A DNA stretch of 64,000 nucleotides from Salinimicrobium sp035607535 (lineage in GTDB: Bacteria; Bacteroidota; Bacteroidia; Flavobacteriales; Flavobacteriaceae): assembly GCF_035607535.1 (NCBI RefSeq), contig NZ_JAYDZX010000002.1:124001-188000 (forward strand). The letters run 5' to 3'. This document shows, piece by piece, positions 1 to 8,569 of the stretch. The position numbers and the translations under genes were made by a program. Every line of letters begins with the position of its first letter. Position 1 is the stretch's first letter. The notes under the pieces are model-generated. The model saw only the letters and a list, made by a program, of their open reading frames with translations, made no database searches and was not told the DNA's origin.

Positions 1-1
1 C

Positions 2-1735
2 GGAGATTCAGATTACCGTCTTTTCTACGATACCGTAAAAGGAGGTGATTACCGTGCGCGCGAAGCAAACGTTTACCGCCTTGCAGAAGTTTCAGGAAAT
101 ATTATTGACCAGTGCGTGGCCCAGGGTGTTCCTTTTGCCCGCGAGTATGGTGGGTTACTTGACAACCGTTCTTTTGGAGGAGTGTTAGTTTCAAGAACCT
201 TCTATGCTAAAGGTCAAACAGGACAGCAGCTGCTGTTAGGTTGCTATTCTGCTATGAACAGGCAGATCAACCGCGGAAAAATTAAATCTTACACCCGTCA
301 TGAAATGCTTGATGTGGTGCTTGTAGGAGGAAAGGCACGTGGAATCATCGCGCGTGATCTTGTCACCGGTAAGATCGAAAGACATAGTGCTCACGCTGTA
401 GTGATCGCTTCAGGCGGATACGGGAACGTATTTTTCCTTTCAACTAATGCCATGGGAAGTAATGTGACTGCGGCCTGGAAAGTGCACAAGAAAGGAGCCT
501 TTTTCGCCAATCCTTGTTTCACCCAAATTCACCCTACCTGTATTCCGGTTTCAGGAGAACATCAGTCCAAGCTGACTTTAATGTCTGAGTCCCTGCGGAA
601 TGACGGACGTATCTGGGTTCCGAAGAAGCTGGAGGATGCAAAGGCGATTAGGGAAGGAAGATTGAAGCCGACCGACCTGGCTGAAGAAGACAGAGATTAT
701 TATCTGGAAAGACGTTATCCTGCGTTTGGTAACCTGGTGCCACGTGATGTTGCTTCAAGAGCAGCCAAAGAGCGTTGCGATGCCGGATTTGGGGTAAACA
801 AAACAGGAGAGGCAGTTTACCTCGATTTTAGCGCAGCATTTATGCGCTACGGAAGAGAGGCTGTTTCTACCCAAAAAATAGAAAATGCTTCCGAAGAGCA
901 GATCCGCGAACTTGGAAAAGCTGTTGTGGAAGCAAAATATGGAAACCTCTTCCAGATGTACGAGAAGATCGTAGATGAAAATCCTTACGAGACTCCAATG
1001 AAGATCTATCCTGCAGTGCATTATACAATGGGAGGTCTTTGGGTTGATTATAACCTGCAAACTACCGTTCCGGGGCTTTATGCTGCCGGGGAGGCGAACT
1101 TCTCCGATCACGGTGCGAACCGTCTTGGAGCTTCAGCTTTGATGCAAGGCTTGGCCGACGGCTATTTCGTGCTGCCATACACCATGGGTGATTATCTAGC
1201 AGATGATATTAGAACCGGAAAGATCCCAACCGATTCACCCGAATTTGATGAAGCCGAAAAGAATATTCGTCAACAACTGGAGCGTTTTATCAACACCAAA
1301 GGAACAAAGTCTGTTGATTACTTCCACAAACGTCTCGGGAAGATCATGTGGGACAAAGTAGGAATGTCAAGAAACGCGACCGGGTTGAAGGAAGCTATTT
1401 CAGAAATTAAAGCTTTGAGAGAAGAGTTCTGGAAAGATGTACGTGTTCCGGGAACTGTAGACGGTATGAACCCTGAACTTGAAAAAGCAGGAAGAGTAGC
1501 CGATTTCCTTGAGCTTGGAGAACTTTTCGCAAAAGATGCACTTCACAGGGAAGAGTCTTGTGGAGGTCACTTTAGAGAGGAATACCAAACTGAAGAAGGA
1601 GAAGCTCTTCGTGATGATGAGAACTTTATGTACGTAGCTGCCTGGGAATACACAGGAGAGCCTGCAGATGCAATCTTACATAAAGAAGACCTGGTTTACG
1701 AGAATATCAAAGTAAAAACGCGTAGCTATAAATAA
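2..1735 (+). CDS. sdhA: Succinate dehydrogenase flavoprotein subunit, 5' partial
   Basis: Flavoprotein subunit of complex II. It oxidises succinate to fumarate and passes electrons to SdhB, on the cytoplasmic face of the inner membrane. The frame is open from base 2, so the N-terminal FAD-binding segment, including the region of the covalent-FAD histidine, lies outside the window. Visible family landmarks are a His-Pro-Thr segment near base 525, RYPAFGNLVPRDVASR near 712-760, HYTMGG near 1018 and the FAD-contacting GANRLGASALMQG near 1112-1150. About 577 residues remain, so the full protein would be roughly 670, the long form usual in Bacteroidota. sdhB follows after 71 bases and the cytochrome b subunit gene is presumably just upstream. 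The identification is secure; only the start is missing. Confidence 0.97.
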   Translation, partial: GDSDYRLFYDTVKGGDYRAREANVYRLAEVSGNIIDQCVAQGVPFAREYGGLLDNRSFGGVLVSRTFYAKGQTGQQLLLGCYSAMNRQINRGKIKSYTRHEMLDVVLVGGKARGIIARDLVTGKIERHSAHAVVIASGGYGNVFFLSTNAMGSNVTAAWKVHKKGAFFANPCFTQIHPTCIPVSGEHQSKLTLMSESLRNDGRIWVPKKLEDAKAIREGRLKPTDLAEEDRDYYLERRYPAFGNLVPRDVASRAAKERCDAGFGVNKTGEAVYLDFSAAFMRYGREAVSTQKIENASEEQIRELGKAVVEAKYGNLFQMYEKIVDENPYETPMKIYPAVHYTMGGLWVDYNLQTTVPGLYAAGEANFSDHGANRLGASALMQGLADGYFVLPYTMGDYLADDIRTGKIPTDSPEFDEAEKNIRQQLERFINTKGTKSVDYFHKRLGKIMWDKVGMSRNATGLKEAISEIKALREEFWKDVRVPGTVDGMNPELEKAGRVADFLELGELFAKDALHREESCGGHFREEYQTEEGEALRDDENFMYVAAWEYTGEPADAILHKEDLVYENIKVKTRSYK

Positions 1736-1736
1736 T

Positions 1737-1800
1737 TTGAAAATTTGAAAATGAGGGAAATTGAAATTAACTCATCATCAAATCTTCAGATCTTCAAATT
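1737..1800. repeat. AT-rich inverted repeat between sdhA and sdhB
   Basis: The 71-base sdhA-sdhB gap contains AATTTGAA (1742-1749) and its complement TTCAAATT (1793-1800), with repeated TTGAAA-type words between them. It can fold into a hairpin but has no U-tract, so it is more likely an RNA processing or stability element, or a small repeat, than a terminator. A similar element sits between atpD and atpC. Confidence 0.5.
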
Positions 1801-1806
1801 AAAAAT

Positions 1807-2550
1807 ATGAATCTTACACTTAAAATATGGCGTCAAAAAGATGCCGCTTCAAAAGGAGGAATCCAAACCTACCAGTTGGGAGGTGTGGAAGCCGATATGT
1901 CTTTTCTGGAGATGCTTGACGTTCTTAATCAAGAGCTCATAGACAAAGGAGAAGAGCCTGTAGTATTCGATCACGATTGTCGTGAGGGGATCTGCGGTAC
2001 CTGTAGCTTACAGATCAACGGAGAGCCACATGGACCCGACCGCGGAATTACTACCTGCCAGTTGCACATGAGAATGTTCAAGGATGGAGATACCATTACT
2101 ATTGAACCTTTCCGTGCTAAGGCATTTCCGGTGATCAAGGACCTGGTTGTGGATCGTTCATCTTTTGAAAGAATTCAGCAGGCGGGAGGATACATCTCTG
2201 TAAATACTTCCGGAAATACCCAGGATGCGAACTCAATTCCAATCGCTAAGGATAAGGCAGATGCAGCGTTTTATGCAGCAACCTGTATTGGTTGCGGAGC
2301 CTGTGTTGCAGCCTGTAAAAATGCCAGTGCGATGCTATTTACTTCAGCTAAGGTGAGTCAGATGGCTCTGTTGCCTCAGGGAGAGGTGGAAGCAGATCGC
2401 CGCGTACTTGCTATGGTGGAGCAAATGGACAAGGAAGGCTTTGGTAACTGTACCAATACAGGTGCCTGCGAGATCGAATGTCCTAAAGGAATATCCCTTG
2501 AGAACATTGCACGTATGAACAGGGAATACCTAAGAGCCAGCGTAAAATAG
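1807..2550 (+). CDS. sdhB: Succinate dehydrogenase iron-sulfur subunit
   Basis: Electron-transfer subunit of complex II, carrying electrons from SdhA flavin to the membrane quinone site. The 247 residues show the plant-type [2Fe-2S] ligands C58, C63, C66 and C84. The C-terminal half has a ferredoxin-like module with C160-x2-C163-x2-C166-x3-C170 and a second cluster group C215, C221 and C225-Pro. Length and cysteine spacing are those of the Bacteroidota/epsilonproteobacterial SdhB/FrdB type. It is the last gene of the sdh operon, because a strong intrinsic terminator follows 27 bases after the stop. The direction of catalysis (succinate oxidation or fumarate reduction) cannot be decided from sequence alone. 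Confidence 0.97.
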   Translation: MNLTLKIWRQKDAASKGGIQTYQLGGVEADMSFLEMLDVLNQELIDKGEEPVVFDHDCREGICGTCSLQINGEPHGPDRGITTCQLHMRMFKDGDTITIEPFRAKAFPVIKDLVVDRSSFERIQQAGGYISVNTSGNTQDANSIPIAKDKADAAFYAATCIGCGACVAACKNASAMLFTSAKVSQMALLPQGEVEADRRVLAMVEQMDKEGFGNCTNTGACEIECPKGISLENIARMNREYLRASVK

Positions 2551-2577
2551 CATTTTTGACACCTTATATTTCAAAAG

Positions 2578-2608
2578 ATCCCGGCCTTTGCAGTCCGGGA
2601 TTTTTTTT
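2578..2608 (+). terminator. Rho-independent terminator after sdhB
   Basis: The stem ATCCCGG / CCGGGAT (2578-2584 with 2595-2601) has a 10-base loop and is followed by a run of eight T. It closes the sdh operon just before the next gene begins at 2629. Confidence 0.9.
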
Positions 2609-2628
2609 GGACCTTAAAGAAAAAATCT

Positions 2629-3786
2629 ATGACAGCAGTCAATAATATATCATCAAAACTTCCGAAGCACGAAACCAGCATATTTTCAGTAATGTCAAAA
2701 ATGGCATATGAACACAATGCTGTAAATCTTTCTCAGGGGTATCCCAATTTCGAAACAGATATAAAATTAAAAGAGCTTGTCTACAAAGCCATGCTGGAGG
2801 GCTATAACCAATATGCACCTCTTGCGGGGATTGCGCCTTTAAGGGAACAGATCGTAGATAAGATCGAAAGTCTTCATGGGAAGAGGTATGATAAAAATAC
2901 CGAGGTGACAGTTACTAACGGGGCTACCCAGGCTTTATTTCTGGCTATTACGGCCTTCGTCAAACCCGGAGATGAAGTAATTGTACTAAAACCGGCCTAC
3001 GACTCATATGAGCCGGCTATAGAATTAGCAGGTGGTAAGCCTGTACTCCTTCAACTGGAAGGAAAGGATTACAAAATGAACTTTGAAGCTATAAAAGAAA
3101 AGATATCGCCTAAAACCAGGATGCTTATCATAAATACACCGCACAATCCCAGCGGAAATGTTTTCAGCAAGGAAGAAATGCAACAGCTGGAGGCTCTTTT
3201 AGAGGGTACAGACATTATTCTCCTTAGCGATGAGGTCTATGAGCATATCATCTTTGATGAGGTCAAACACTACAGTGCCTCTGCTTTTCCCGAGCTGTCA
3301 AAAAGGGCGATAGTATGTGCTTCTTTTGGAAAGACCTTTCACAACACCGGCTGGAAAATGGGCTACTGCGTTGCTCCCGAAGAACTTATAGCTGAAATCT
3401 GGAAGGTGATGGAGGTAAATGTCTTCTGTGTACATCATCCTACCCAGCGCGCTTTTGCTGAATATCTGAAGAACCCTAATCATTATCTGGAACTGGGAAA
3501 GTTTTACCAGGAAAAGAGGGACAAATTCCTCCACCTTATAAAAGATACAGCATTCAAAGCTGAACCTTCCAAAGGCACTTATTTCCAGCTGTTGAACTAT
3601 TCTGAAATTACAAATGAGCCCGACCTGGATTTCTCCCGCAGGCTCATTACAGAATATGGAATTGCAAGTATCCCGGTCTCTGCTTTTAATAAAGATAATA
3701 AAGATCACCGGCAGCTTAGGTTCTGCTTTGCCAAGACAGATGAAACTCTCGAAAAGGCAGCAGCGATCCTTAAAAAAGTAAAATGA
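2629..3786 (+). CDS. PLP-dependent aminotransferase, methionine/glutamine transaminase type
   Basis: Fold-type I class I/II aminotransferase of 385 residues. The likely role is transamination of methionine or glutamine with a 2-oxo acid, as in E. coli YbdL and the kynurenine/glutamine transaminase K family. The PLP lysine is K235 in SFGKTFHNTGWKMGY. NTPHNPSGNVF (about residues 169-179) and DEVYEH (201-206) are the expected cofactor-binding blocks. The omega-amidase homologue about 600 bases downstream supports this subfamily: the pair would run the transaminase/omega-amidase route that clears the keto-acid amide and salvages methionine. It begins 20 bases after the sdhB terminator. Substrate preference is inferred from family and neighbour. 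Confidence 0.85.
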   Translation: MTAVNNISSKLPKHETSIFSVMSKMAYEHNAVNLSQGYPNFETDIKLKELVYKAMLEGYNQYAPLAGIAPLREQIVDKIESLHGKRYDKNTEVTVTNGATQALFLAITAFVKPGDEVIVLKPAYDSYEPAIELAGGKPVLLQLEGKDYKMNFEAIKEKISPKTRMLIINTPHNPSGNVFSKEEMQQLEALLEGTDIILLSDEVYEHIIFDEVKHYSASAFPELSKRAIVCASFGKTFHNTGWKMGYCVAPEELIAEIWKVMEVNVFCVHHPTQRAFAEYLKNPNHYLELGKFYQEKRDKFLHLIKDTAFKAEPSKGTYFQLLNYSEITNEPDLDFSRRLITEYGIASIPVSAFNKDNKDHRQLRFCFAKTDETLEKAAAILKKVK

Positions 3787-3788
3787 TT

Positions 3789-4307
3789 TTATTCGGGATT
3801 GTCTCCGCCTCGTAAACGGCTATTGACATACCCGCGAACGACTTCAGTAGTTAGGCCAAAGACCACATGGGCCAGAAGTTCGGAGGCTTGCGTCTTAAGG
3901 GGGATCTTTTCAGGAGATTTTTCAAGACCTAGCAGTGGCAGGCTGGTTTCGTGAGTGGTGGCCCAGGTGGTGACGCCAAGCATAGCGCCATCGAACATGT
4001 TGGCATCTTTTTTGTCCCGTTTTCCGTACCCGTAGATGGCTCCCACAGTGCCTCCCAGGGGAACATTTACAAGTTGCTCTACAATGGCTTCATTCTCTAA
4101 TTTTATAGGACTCCCAACCAGCTTCTTGGAGAAGCTATCCATGACCTTGATCTGTGCTGAGCGTTGATCGATCTTCCTTACGTGGAGAAATCGTTCTACT
4201 ACAGATTTTACTGCGCTGCCCGCAAGTCCACCTATGAATCCCGAAATAATGCCACGGGAAGTGTTGGAAGGAAAAGAATCTTTTTCAAAAAAGGATTGTA
4301 AACTCAT
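3789..4307 (-). CDS. Hypothetical membrane-associated protein, possibly YagU/DUF1440-like
   Basis: Encodes about 172 residues if translation starts at the internal ATG at 4307 (MSLQSFFEKDSF). I prefer this to the longer reading from 4340, whose first 11 residues are very basic and are not needed by the fold. There is a Gly/Ala-rich hydrophobic segment near the N-terminus (IISGFIGGLAGSAVKSV), a glycine-rich turn (GGTVGAIYGYG) in the middle and a His-containing amphipathic C-terminal part (ELLAHVVFGLTTEVVRGYV). The overall pattern resembles DUF1440/YagU inner-membrane proteins, but this is a weak match by eye. It runs against its neighbours, with two bases between its stop and the aminotransferase stop, and no function can be assigned. 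Confidence 0.6.
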   Translation of the reverse strand: MSLQSFFEKDSFPSNTSRGIISGFIGGLAGSAVKSVVERFLHVRKIDQRSAQIKVMDSFSKKLVGSPIKLENEAIVEQLVNVPLGGTVGAIYGYGKRDKKDANMFDGAMLGVTTWATTHETSLPLLGLEKSPEKIPLKTQASELLAHVVFGLTTEVVRGYVNSRLRGGDNPE

Positions 4308-4398
4308 AGCTTTGTTTTTTTCTCTTTTAAAACTATTCAACTTCTCCTGCTAATGCAACCATTTAACAAGCATTTAGCAGCAAAACAGGGAATTTTAA

Positions 4399-4406
4399 TA
4401 CCTTTA
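4399..4406 (+). promoter_or_regulatory. Putative -7 box of the omega-amidase gene
   Basis: TACCTTTA is one base from the Bacteroidota -7 consensus TAnnTTTG and ends three bases before the preferred ATG at 4410. No clear -33 TTG is visible. If real, the transcript would be almost leaderless. Confidence 0.35.
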
Positions 4407-4409
4407 CGT

Positions 4410-5195
4410 ATGGCACAAATTTTAAACACCGCACTCCTGCAGGCAAACCTGGAATGGGAAAATATCCAACATAATAAAGACCTTTTTGAGAAGAAGATCA
4501 AAGAACTTCCGCAGGAGACAGACCTTATCATTCTGCCGGAAATGTTCTCTACAGGCTTCTCTATGAATGCTGAAAATTTAGCTGAACCCGATAAGGGAGC
4601 TACCTTTAAATGGATGCAGAGAATGGCTTCAGTAAAAGATGCGGCTGTCACCGGAAGCCTTATAATTTCTGATGAAGGGAAATTTTATAACCGTCTGTAT
4701 TTTGTTTTTCCAGACGGATCCTCTCAAAAATATGATAAACGCCACACCTTTACCCTGGCCAAAGAGGATGAGACCTACGCGTCTGGTAAAGAACGTTTAA
4801 TAGTGACTTATAAAGGCTGGAGAATTTGTCCCCTGGTTTGTTATGACCTGCGTTTCCCTGTATGGGCCCGAAACACTGAAGATTACGACCTGTTGATCTA
4901 CGTAGCCAACTGGCCGGCTGCCCGCATAAGAGCCTGGGATATACTATTGAAGGCCCGTGCAATAGAAAATATGAGCTACTGCATTGGACTCAACCGGGTT
5001 GGCCGGGATGGAAGTGATCTCAATTATGTAGGACATTCTGCAGTTTACGATTCCCTCGGGAAGCAAATCTCAAACAACCAGGAGGAAGGTGAATTTGTAG
5101 AGCTCGTGGCACTTGATAAGCAGCACCTGACTGACACCCGTTCTCAACTAAAGTTTCTCCAGGATCGCGACAGGTTTACGGTGCATCTGGAGTAG
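4410..5195 (+). CDS. Carbon-nitrogen hydrolase, omega-amidase (Nit2/YafV-like)
   Basis: Nitrilase-superfamily amidase of 261 residues. It probably hydrolyses 2-oxoglutaramate or 2-oxo-succinamate, the products of glutamine or asparagine transaminases. The catalytic triad is visible: Glu44 in LPEMFSTGF, Lys110 in YDKRHTF and Cys144 in PLVCYDLRFP, numbered from the ATG at 4410. I chose that start over 4353 because MAQILNTALLQANLEWE is the normal first strand of the fold and gives the usual family length. Its 3' end overlaps the convergent lipoprotein gene by 20 bases. The aminotransferase upstream is the expected partner. Confidence 0.87.
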   Translation: MAQILNTALLQANLEWENIQHNKDLFEKKIKELPQETDLIILPEMFSTGFSMNAENLAEPDKGATFKWMQRMASVKDAAVTGSLIISDEGKFYNRLYFVFPDGSSQKYDKRHTFTLAKEDETYASGKERLIVTYKGWRICPLVCYDLRFPVWARNTEDYDLLIYVANWPAARIRAWDILLKARAIENMSYCIGLNRVGRDGSDLNYVGHSAVYDSLGKQISNNQEEGEFVELVALDKQHLTDTRSQLKFLQDRDRFTVHLE

Positions 5196-6819
5196 GAAGA
5201 GTAGCAGCAGGACTGGCGTTAAATTGGTAGGTGTCATCCCAGTTTGCCCTTACGGTGATAGGTTCGGGATAGTACACCACTAATTCAGGTTGTTTTCTGG
5301 CGAGAAAACTTCCGGTATCCCAAACCTCATTGTTGTTAGTGTCGTAGATCAACCTTAGCAGGTATTTCCCCGGTTTTAAATTGTTAAAGGTAATAGTGTT
5401 ACTGCCGTCAGAAAATTTCTCGGTTATAACTTCTCCCTTCTCGGTAGCTACCTGGACGATGACTGGAAACTCCTTCACACCTGTAAGGTTCACTATGAGA
5501 TTTCCCCGGTCAGCGAGGGCTGGAGTCCGTACCTGAGTCTTTAAAGTGTCATTTTGCCTGCCAAAAAAATCGGTAAAGGCTCCGGGTAATGCCGTGACCC
5601 GGTAATTTTGTTTCTCGGTCTTTTCAAAAGAAAGATTGTATGTGTTGTTCCACCTGTCGTAGGTTCCTGTAAATGGCATTGAAATAGAATCACTCCTGGT
5701 CAAGGTGATCAAGGAATCATTGATTTCCTCCAGTGGAACGGTAGGTCTTATTTTAAGATCTTCATGGAATCCCAGTGCCGAAGTGGGTTCAAAACTGAAT
5801 TGTAGCGTATCTCTTTTTGCTTTCCTTAATCTGGCGATCAAAGTATCGGTAATTCGGGGCGTTTGAACAACAAATTTCAGAGTATCCCGCTCGGCAAAAG
5901 GCTTGTACCAGTAGTGCAGGGTATCTGTCGCAGCATCTTTTGTGACCCGGTCCTCAAAATCTGCCGGGACGTTTAGAGGCTTTATTGAAACGCTGTCGGC
6001 CTTGATAAGACCGGTATAACCAAAAATGAGATGTTGCTGGCCTTTTACTTGCGGTCTCTCGAACTTCCCTTCGAGAATTTCAGAAAAAAGCGTCAGGTCA
6101 AATTCCTCATCTGTGGGAATAGTGATGTACTCGTCTGAAAAAGCAACTTTATCTGTTCGGGGTTCAAAGGTGTAGTTGTTATTTACATCTCTCATAGCCA
6201 CCAGCTGGTAAGTTCCCTGCTTTAGATTGTTCAGTTGAAAGGTAGTCGCGCTGTCAAGAGTATTCGTAACATAACGGGGAACCCTGGTGTAAATCACCGA
6301 ATCATTGTATGTGGAATCTACCTCATAGAGCATTACAGAGATAAAGGGATCAGGAGATCGTAAAATGGCATCTTTGACGCTCCCTCTTAGAGAAAGGGAA
6401 TCTATATAAGGACCTGTTGAAAAGGCATAGGTAAAAAAGCTAAGGGGATTGGCCTCATTATTATCTGTGATGCTCCTTCCAAAGTTGATAGTGTAGGTAG
6501 TGCGGGGCTCCAGGGTATCATTGATCCTGATTCGAATGGATTTACTGGCCGTTCCCAAAGGGGTTATCTCGGGCCTGGGATCCATAGGTGGAGAAATAAT
6601 GATTTGGCGCTGTGGATCTGAAAGTTTAATGTATTCATTGAAATAGATCCTTATTTCCCTGGCGTCAAAGTTTGTTGTAAAATTTTCAGGTCTGGCTTTT
6701 ACATAGACTGGAGGTTCCATATCAAGAGGTCCACCATCTGGCGTTCCTCTTTTTGCGCAGCTCGAAAAGACGAGGATCAAAGAGAAGATTAGCAGTATTT
6801 TGGCGCCGGCACGTTGCAT
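5176..6819 (-). CDS. Ig-like domain lipoprotein (SbsA/Big_5-type N-terminal domain)
   Basis: Surface or periplasmic lipoprotein of about 547 residues. From the ATG at 6819 the signal peptide runs into the lipobox FSSC, then a linker (AKRGTPDGGPLDMEPP) typical of this Bacteroidota family. The first domain (ARPENFTTNFDAREIRIYFNEYI onward) is the bacterial Ig-like domain found in SbsA-type proteins. The rest is beta-rich, with a prealbumin-like module near the C-terminus (LRLIYDTNNNEVWDTGSFL), a motif that recurs in the middle (VAMRDVNNNYTFEPRTDKV). The longer start at 6846 would put charged residues before the signal peptide and is less likely. The role is probably structural or cell-envelope; no enzyme motif is seen. 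Confidence 0.8.
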   Translation of the reverse strand: MQRAGAKILLIFSLILVFSSCAKRGTPDGGPLDMEPPVYVKARPENFTTNFDAREIRIYFNEYIKLSDPQRQIIISPPMDPRPEITPLGTASKSIRIRINDTLEPRTTYTINFGRSITDNNEANPLSFFTYAFSTGPYIDSLSLRGSVKDAILRSPDPFISVMLYEVDSTYNDSVIYTRVPRYVTNTLDSATTFQLNNLKQGTYQLVAMRDVNNNYTFEPRTDKVAFSDEYITIPTDEEFDLTLFSEILEGKFERPQVKGQQHLIFGYTGLIKADSVSIKPLNVPADFEDRVTKDAATDTLHYWYKPFAERDTLKFVVQTPRITDTLIARLRKAKRDTLQFSFEPTSALGFHEDLKIRPTVPLEEINDSLITLTRSDSISMPFTGTYDRWNNTYNLSFEKTEKQNYRVTALPGAFTDFFGRQNDTLKTQVRTPALADRGNLIVNLTGVKEFPVIVQVATEKGEVITEKFSDGSNTITFNNLKPGKYLLRLIYDTNNNEVWDTGSFLARKQPELVVYYPEPITVRANWDDTYQFNASPAATLPTPDAP

Positions 6820-6870
6820 AACTGAAAATTTGATACAAAGAAACAACTAATTCTTGTAATCCTGAAGAGG

Positions 6871-7551
6871 CTAATGGGTAACAGCCATGGTCGCAATGCT
6901 TATTTTGACTTGAGGAATTTTCAGGAATTTTTGAGCGCATGCCTCCAGTGTGGCTCCTGTTGTAACAAGATCATCTACCAACAGTACATGGGCATTTTCT
7001 AAAGCTGAGGTGTTCTTAAGGATAAATGTCTCATCAATACTACTCCATCTGGCCAATCTCTTTTTGAGGGTTTGAGTTTTAGTGGCGCTAACTTTTAAAA
7101 GAAGGTCATCCCGGTATGGAACTTCAAGAGCCTTTGCTAATTCCTTACCGAATTCCGATACCTGGTTATATCCTCTTATTCGTAATTTCTTCTTGTGTAA
7201 AGGCACCGGGACGACCAAGGTGATCTGCCGCCATTCGGCTATTTCCTTGAGCTCACTGCCCAGCCATGCCCCCAGAAAGGTTCCTATTTCTTCATGACCC
7301 CTATATTTCAGGTTGTGAATTAGCCTCTGGACCATTCCTTTTTTTTCGAACTGCAGTAGGGAAGTTGCATTTTCCACAGGGATCCTTCCGTAGAAAATCT
7401 TCTCTGTTGTGTTGCCTGTTTCCAAATGATGATCGGCAACGGGTAAGGCGTGAAGACAGGAGGTGCAAAGGATAGCCTCATTGCTGTTTAGAGATGACTC
7501 GCAAACATTGCAAAGCTTTGGATAAAGCAGATTGAGGAAATCGTGAAACAT
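6871..7551 (-). CDS. comF: ComF family phosphoribosyltransferase-like protein
   Basis: Homologue of ComF/GntX, linked in naturally competent bacteria to DNA uptake; elsewhere the role is unclear. The 226 residues show an N-terminal zinc-finger-like set (C14, C17, C29, C32) and a central block VVPVPLHKKKLRIRGYNQ. The C-terminal PRPP-binding motif VLLVDDLVTTGATL (about 189-202) carries the two acidic residues of phosphoribosyltransferases. The start codon overlaps a perfect 14-bp palindrome. The upstream lipoprotein gene lies in the same direction 51 bases further on. Family membership is secure, biochemical function is not. Confidence 0.88.
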   Translation of the reverse strand: MFHDFLNLLYPKLCNVCESSLNSNEAILCTSCLHALPVADHHLETGNTTEKIFYGRIPVENATSLLQFEKKGMVQRLIHNLKYRGHEEIGTFLGAWLGSELKEIAEWRQITLVVPVPLHKKKLRIRGYNQVSEFGKELAKALEVPYRDDLLLKVSATKTQTLKKRLARWSSIDETFILKNTSALENAHVLLVDDLVTTGATLEACAQKFLKIPQVKISIATMAVTH

Positions 7552-7563
7552 TTGTTAACAAAT
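7550..7563. promoter_or_regulatory. Perfect 14-bp palindrome over the comF start codon
   Basis: ATTTGTTAACAAAT is its own reverse complement and covers the comF initiation codon. It lies in the 72-base divergent gap between comF and the coiled-coil protein gene. It could be an operator; this is a guess from symmetry and position. Confidence 0.35.
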
Positions 7564-7623
7564 TAGCCTTGGGCTGATTAAAACTCCTAAATTTACAAAG
7601 TAAACCGTTAAAAATCATTTGTT

Positions 7624-8505
7624 ATGACAGACAACAAGAGTAATAATGCCTTAAAGATCCTTACCGGAGTATTGGCAGTCGCTTTGGTTGCATTAGGAAT
7701 ATACACTATCAAATTCTATAATGAAGAAAAAGAAAATAAAGAATTACTGCAGCAGGAAAAGGCTGTAATAGAGGGCGAGCTAAATGACCTAATCGTAAAG
7801 TACGACGAGGCAATCGCCGAAAATGAAGGACTTGACAGCGAACTGACTGCTGCAAGGAGTAGAATTGTTGCCCTTAGGGATTCTGTACAGGATATGGAGG
7901 CCAACCTCGCTCTCATTGCAAGGTATCGCCGTGAGGTAAGTAATCTTAAGGCTGAAAAAGAGCAGCTCTTTAGAGTGGTTGACAGTCTAAGTTTCCAAAA
8001 TCAACGTCTTATAACCGAAATTGACAGCACCAACAACATGCTTCTGGAAAGAACCCGAATCTCTGATTCCTTAAAGGTTCAAACCCAATCCATGGCGTCC
8101 AAGATCGATCGCGCTGCACAGCTCAAGGTGAGTAATCTAAGAGGGGAAGGAGTGATCGAGAGAAACAGTGGAAGACTCGTGGAAAATGACCGTACCAGAA
8201 GAGTCGATAAGATCAGGACCTGTTTTACCATCACACCAAATACCCTGGCAGAAGCGGGAGATAAGGATCTTTACGTCCAGGTTTATAACCCGAACAATGA
8301 GCTGGTAGGAGATCAAATTGCCGTACAACACGAAGGTGGGGTAATGGTGTACAGTGCCTCTACTCAGGTGTATTACGAAAATGATGAGCTGGATGTTTGT
8401 ATCCTTGCAAATACGAATGAAAACAGACTAATTGAAGGGACCTATAAGGTGCTGGTTTATGAAGGTGCTAATTTAATAGGCGCTACCAGCTTTAGCCTTC
8501 GATAG
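7624..8505 (+). CDS. Single-pass membrane protein with long coiled coil
   Basis: Encodes 293 residues. After a short hydrophilic start there is one hydrophobic segment (about 11-29, ILTGVLAVALVALGIYTI). It is followed by a long coiled coil rich in Glu, Lys, Leu and Asp (about 32-170) with few prolines. The C-terminal part (about 175-293) looks globular and beta-rich, with conserved-looking VYNPNNELVGD and TYKVLVYEGANLIGATSFSLR. Proteins of this shape are common in Flavobacteriaceae next to glyS and are often labelled as chromosome-partitioning-like because of the coiled coil, which is not evidence of function. It likely sits in the inner membrane with the coiled coil in the periplasm. No function is assigned. 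Confidence 0.8.
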   Translation: MTDNKSNNALKILTGVLAVALVALGIYTIKFYNEEKENKELLQQEKAVIEGELNDLIVKYDEAIAENEGLDSELTAARSRIVALRDSVQDMEANLALIARYRREVSNLKAEKEQLFRVVDSLSFQNQRLITEIDSTNNMLLERTRISDSLKVQTQSMASKIDRAAQLKVSNLRGEGVIERNSGRLVENDRTRRVDKIRTCFTITPNTLAEAGDKDLYVQVYNPNNELVGDQIAVQHEGGVMVYSASTQVYYENDELDVCILANTNENRLIEGTYKVLVYEGANLIGATSFSLR

Positions 8506-8526
8506 AGACAAAAAAATAATTAATCG

Positions 8527-8558
8527 AACCGCCCTGCTTCAATCGGGGCGGTTTTTTT
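8527..8558 (+). terminator. Rho-independent terminator before glyS
   Basis: The stem AACCGCCC (8527-8534) pairs with GGGCGGTT (8546-8553) and is followed by a T-run. The T-run merges with the -7 box of glyS, so termination and initiation signals abut. Confidence 0.88.
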
Positions 8559-8565
8559 ATTTTTG
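8558..8565 (+). promoter_or_regulatory. -7 promoter box of glyS
   Basis: TATTTTTG matches the Bacteroidota -7 consensus TAnnTTTG and ends only four bases before the glyS ATG. If used, transcription would start at or just inside the start codon, giving a leaderless mRNA. Confidence 0.5.
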
Positions 8566-8569
8566 CGCT

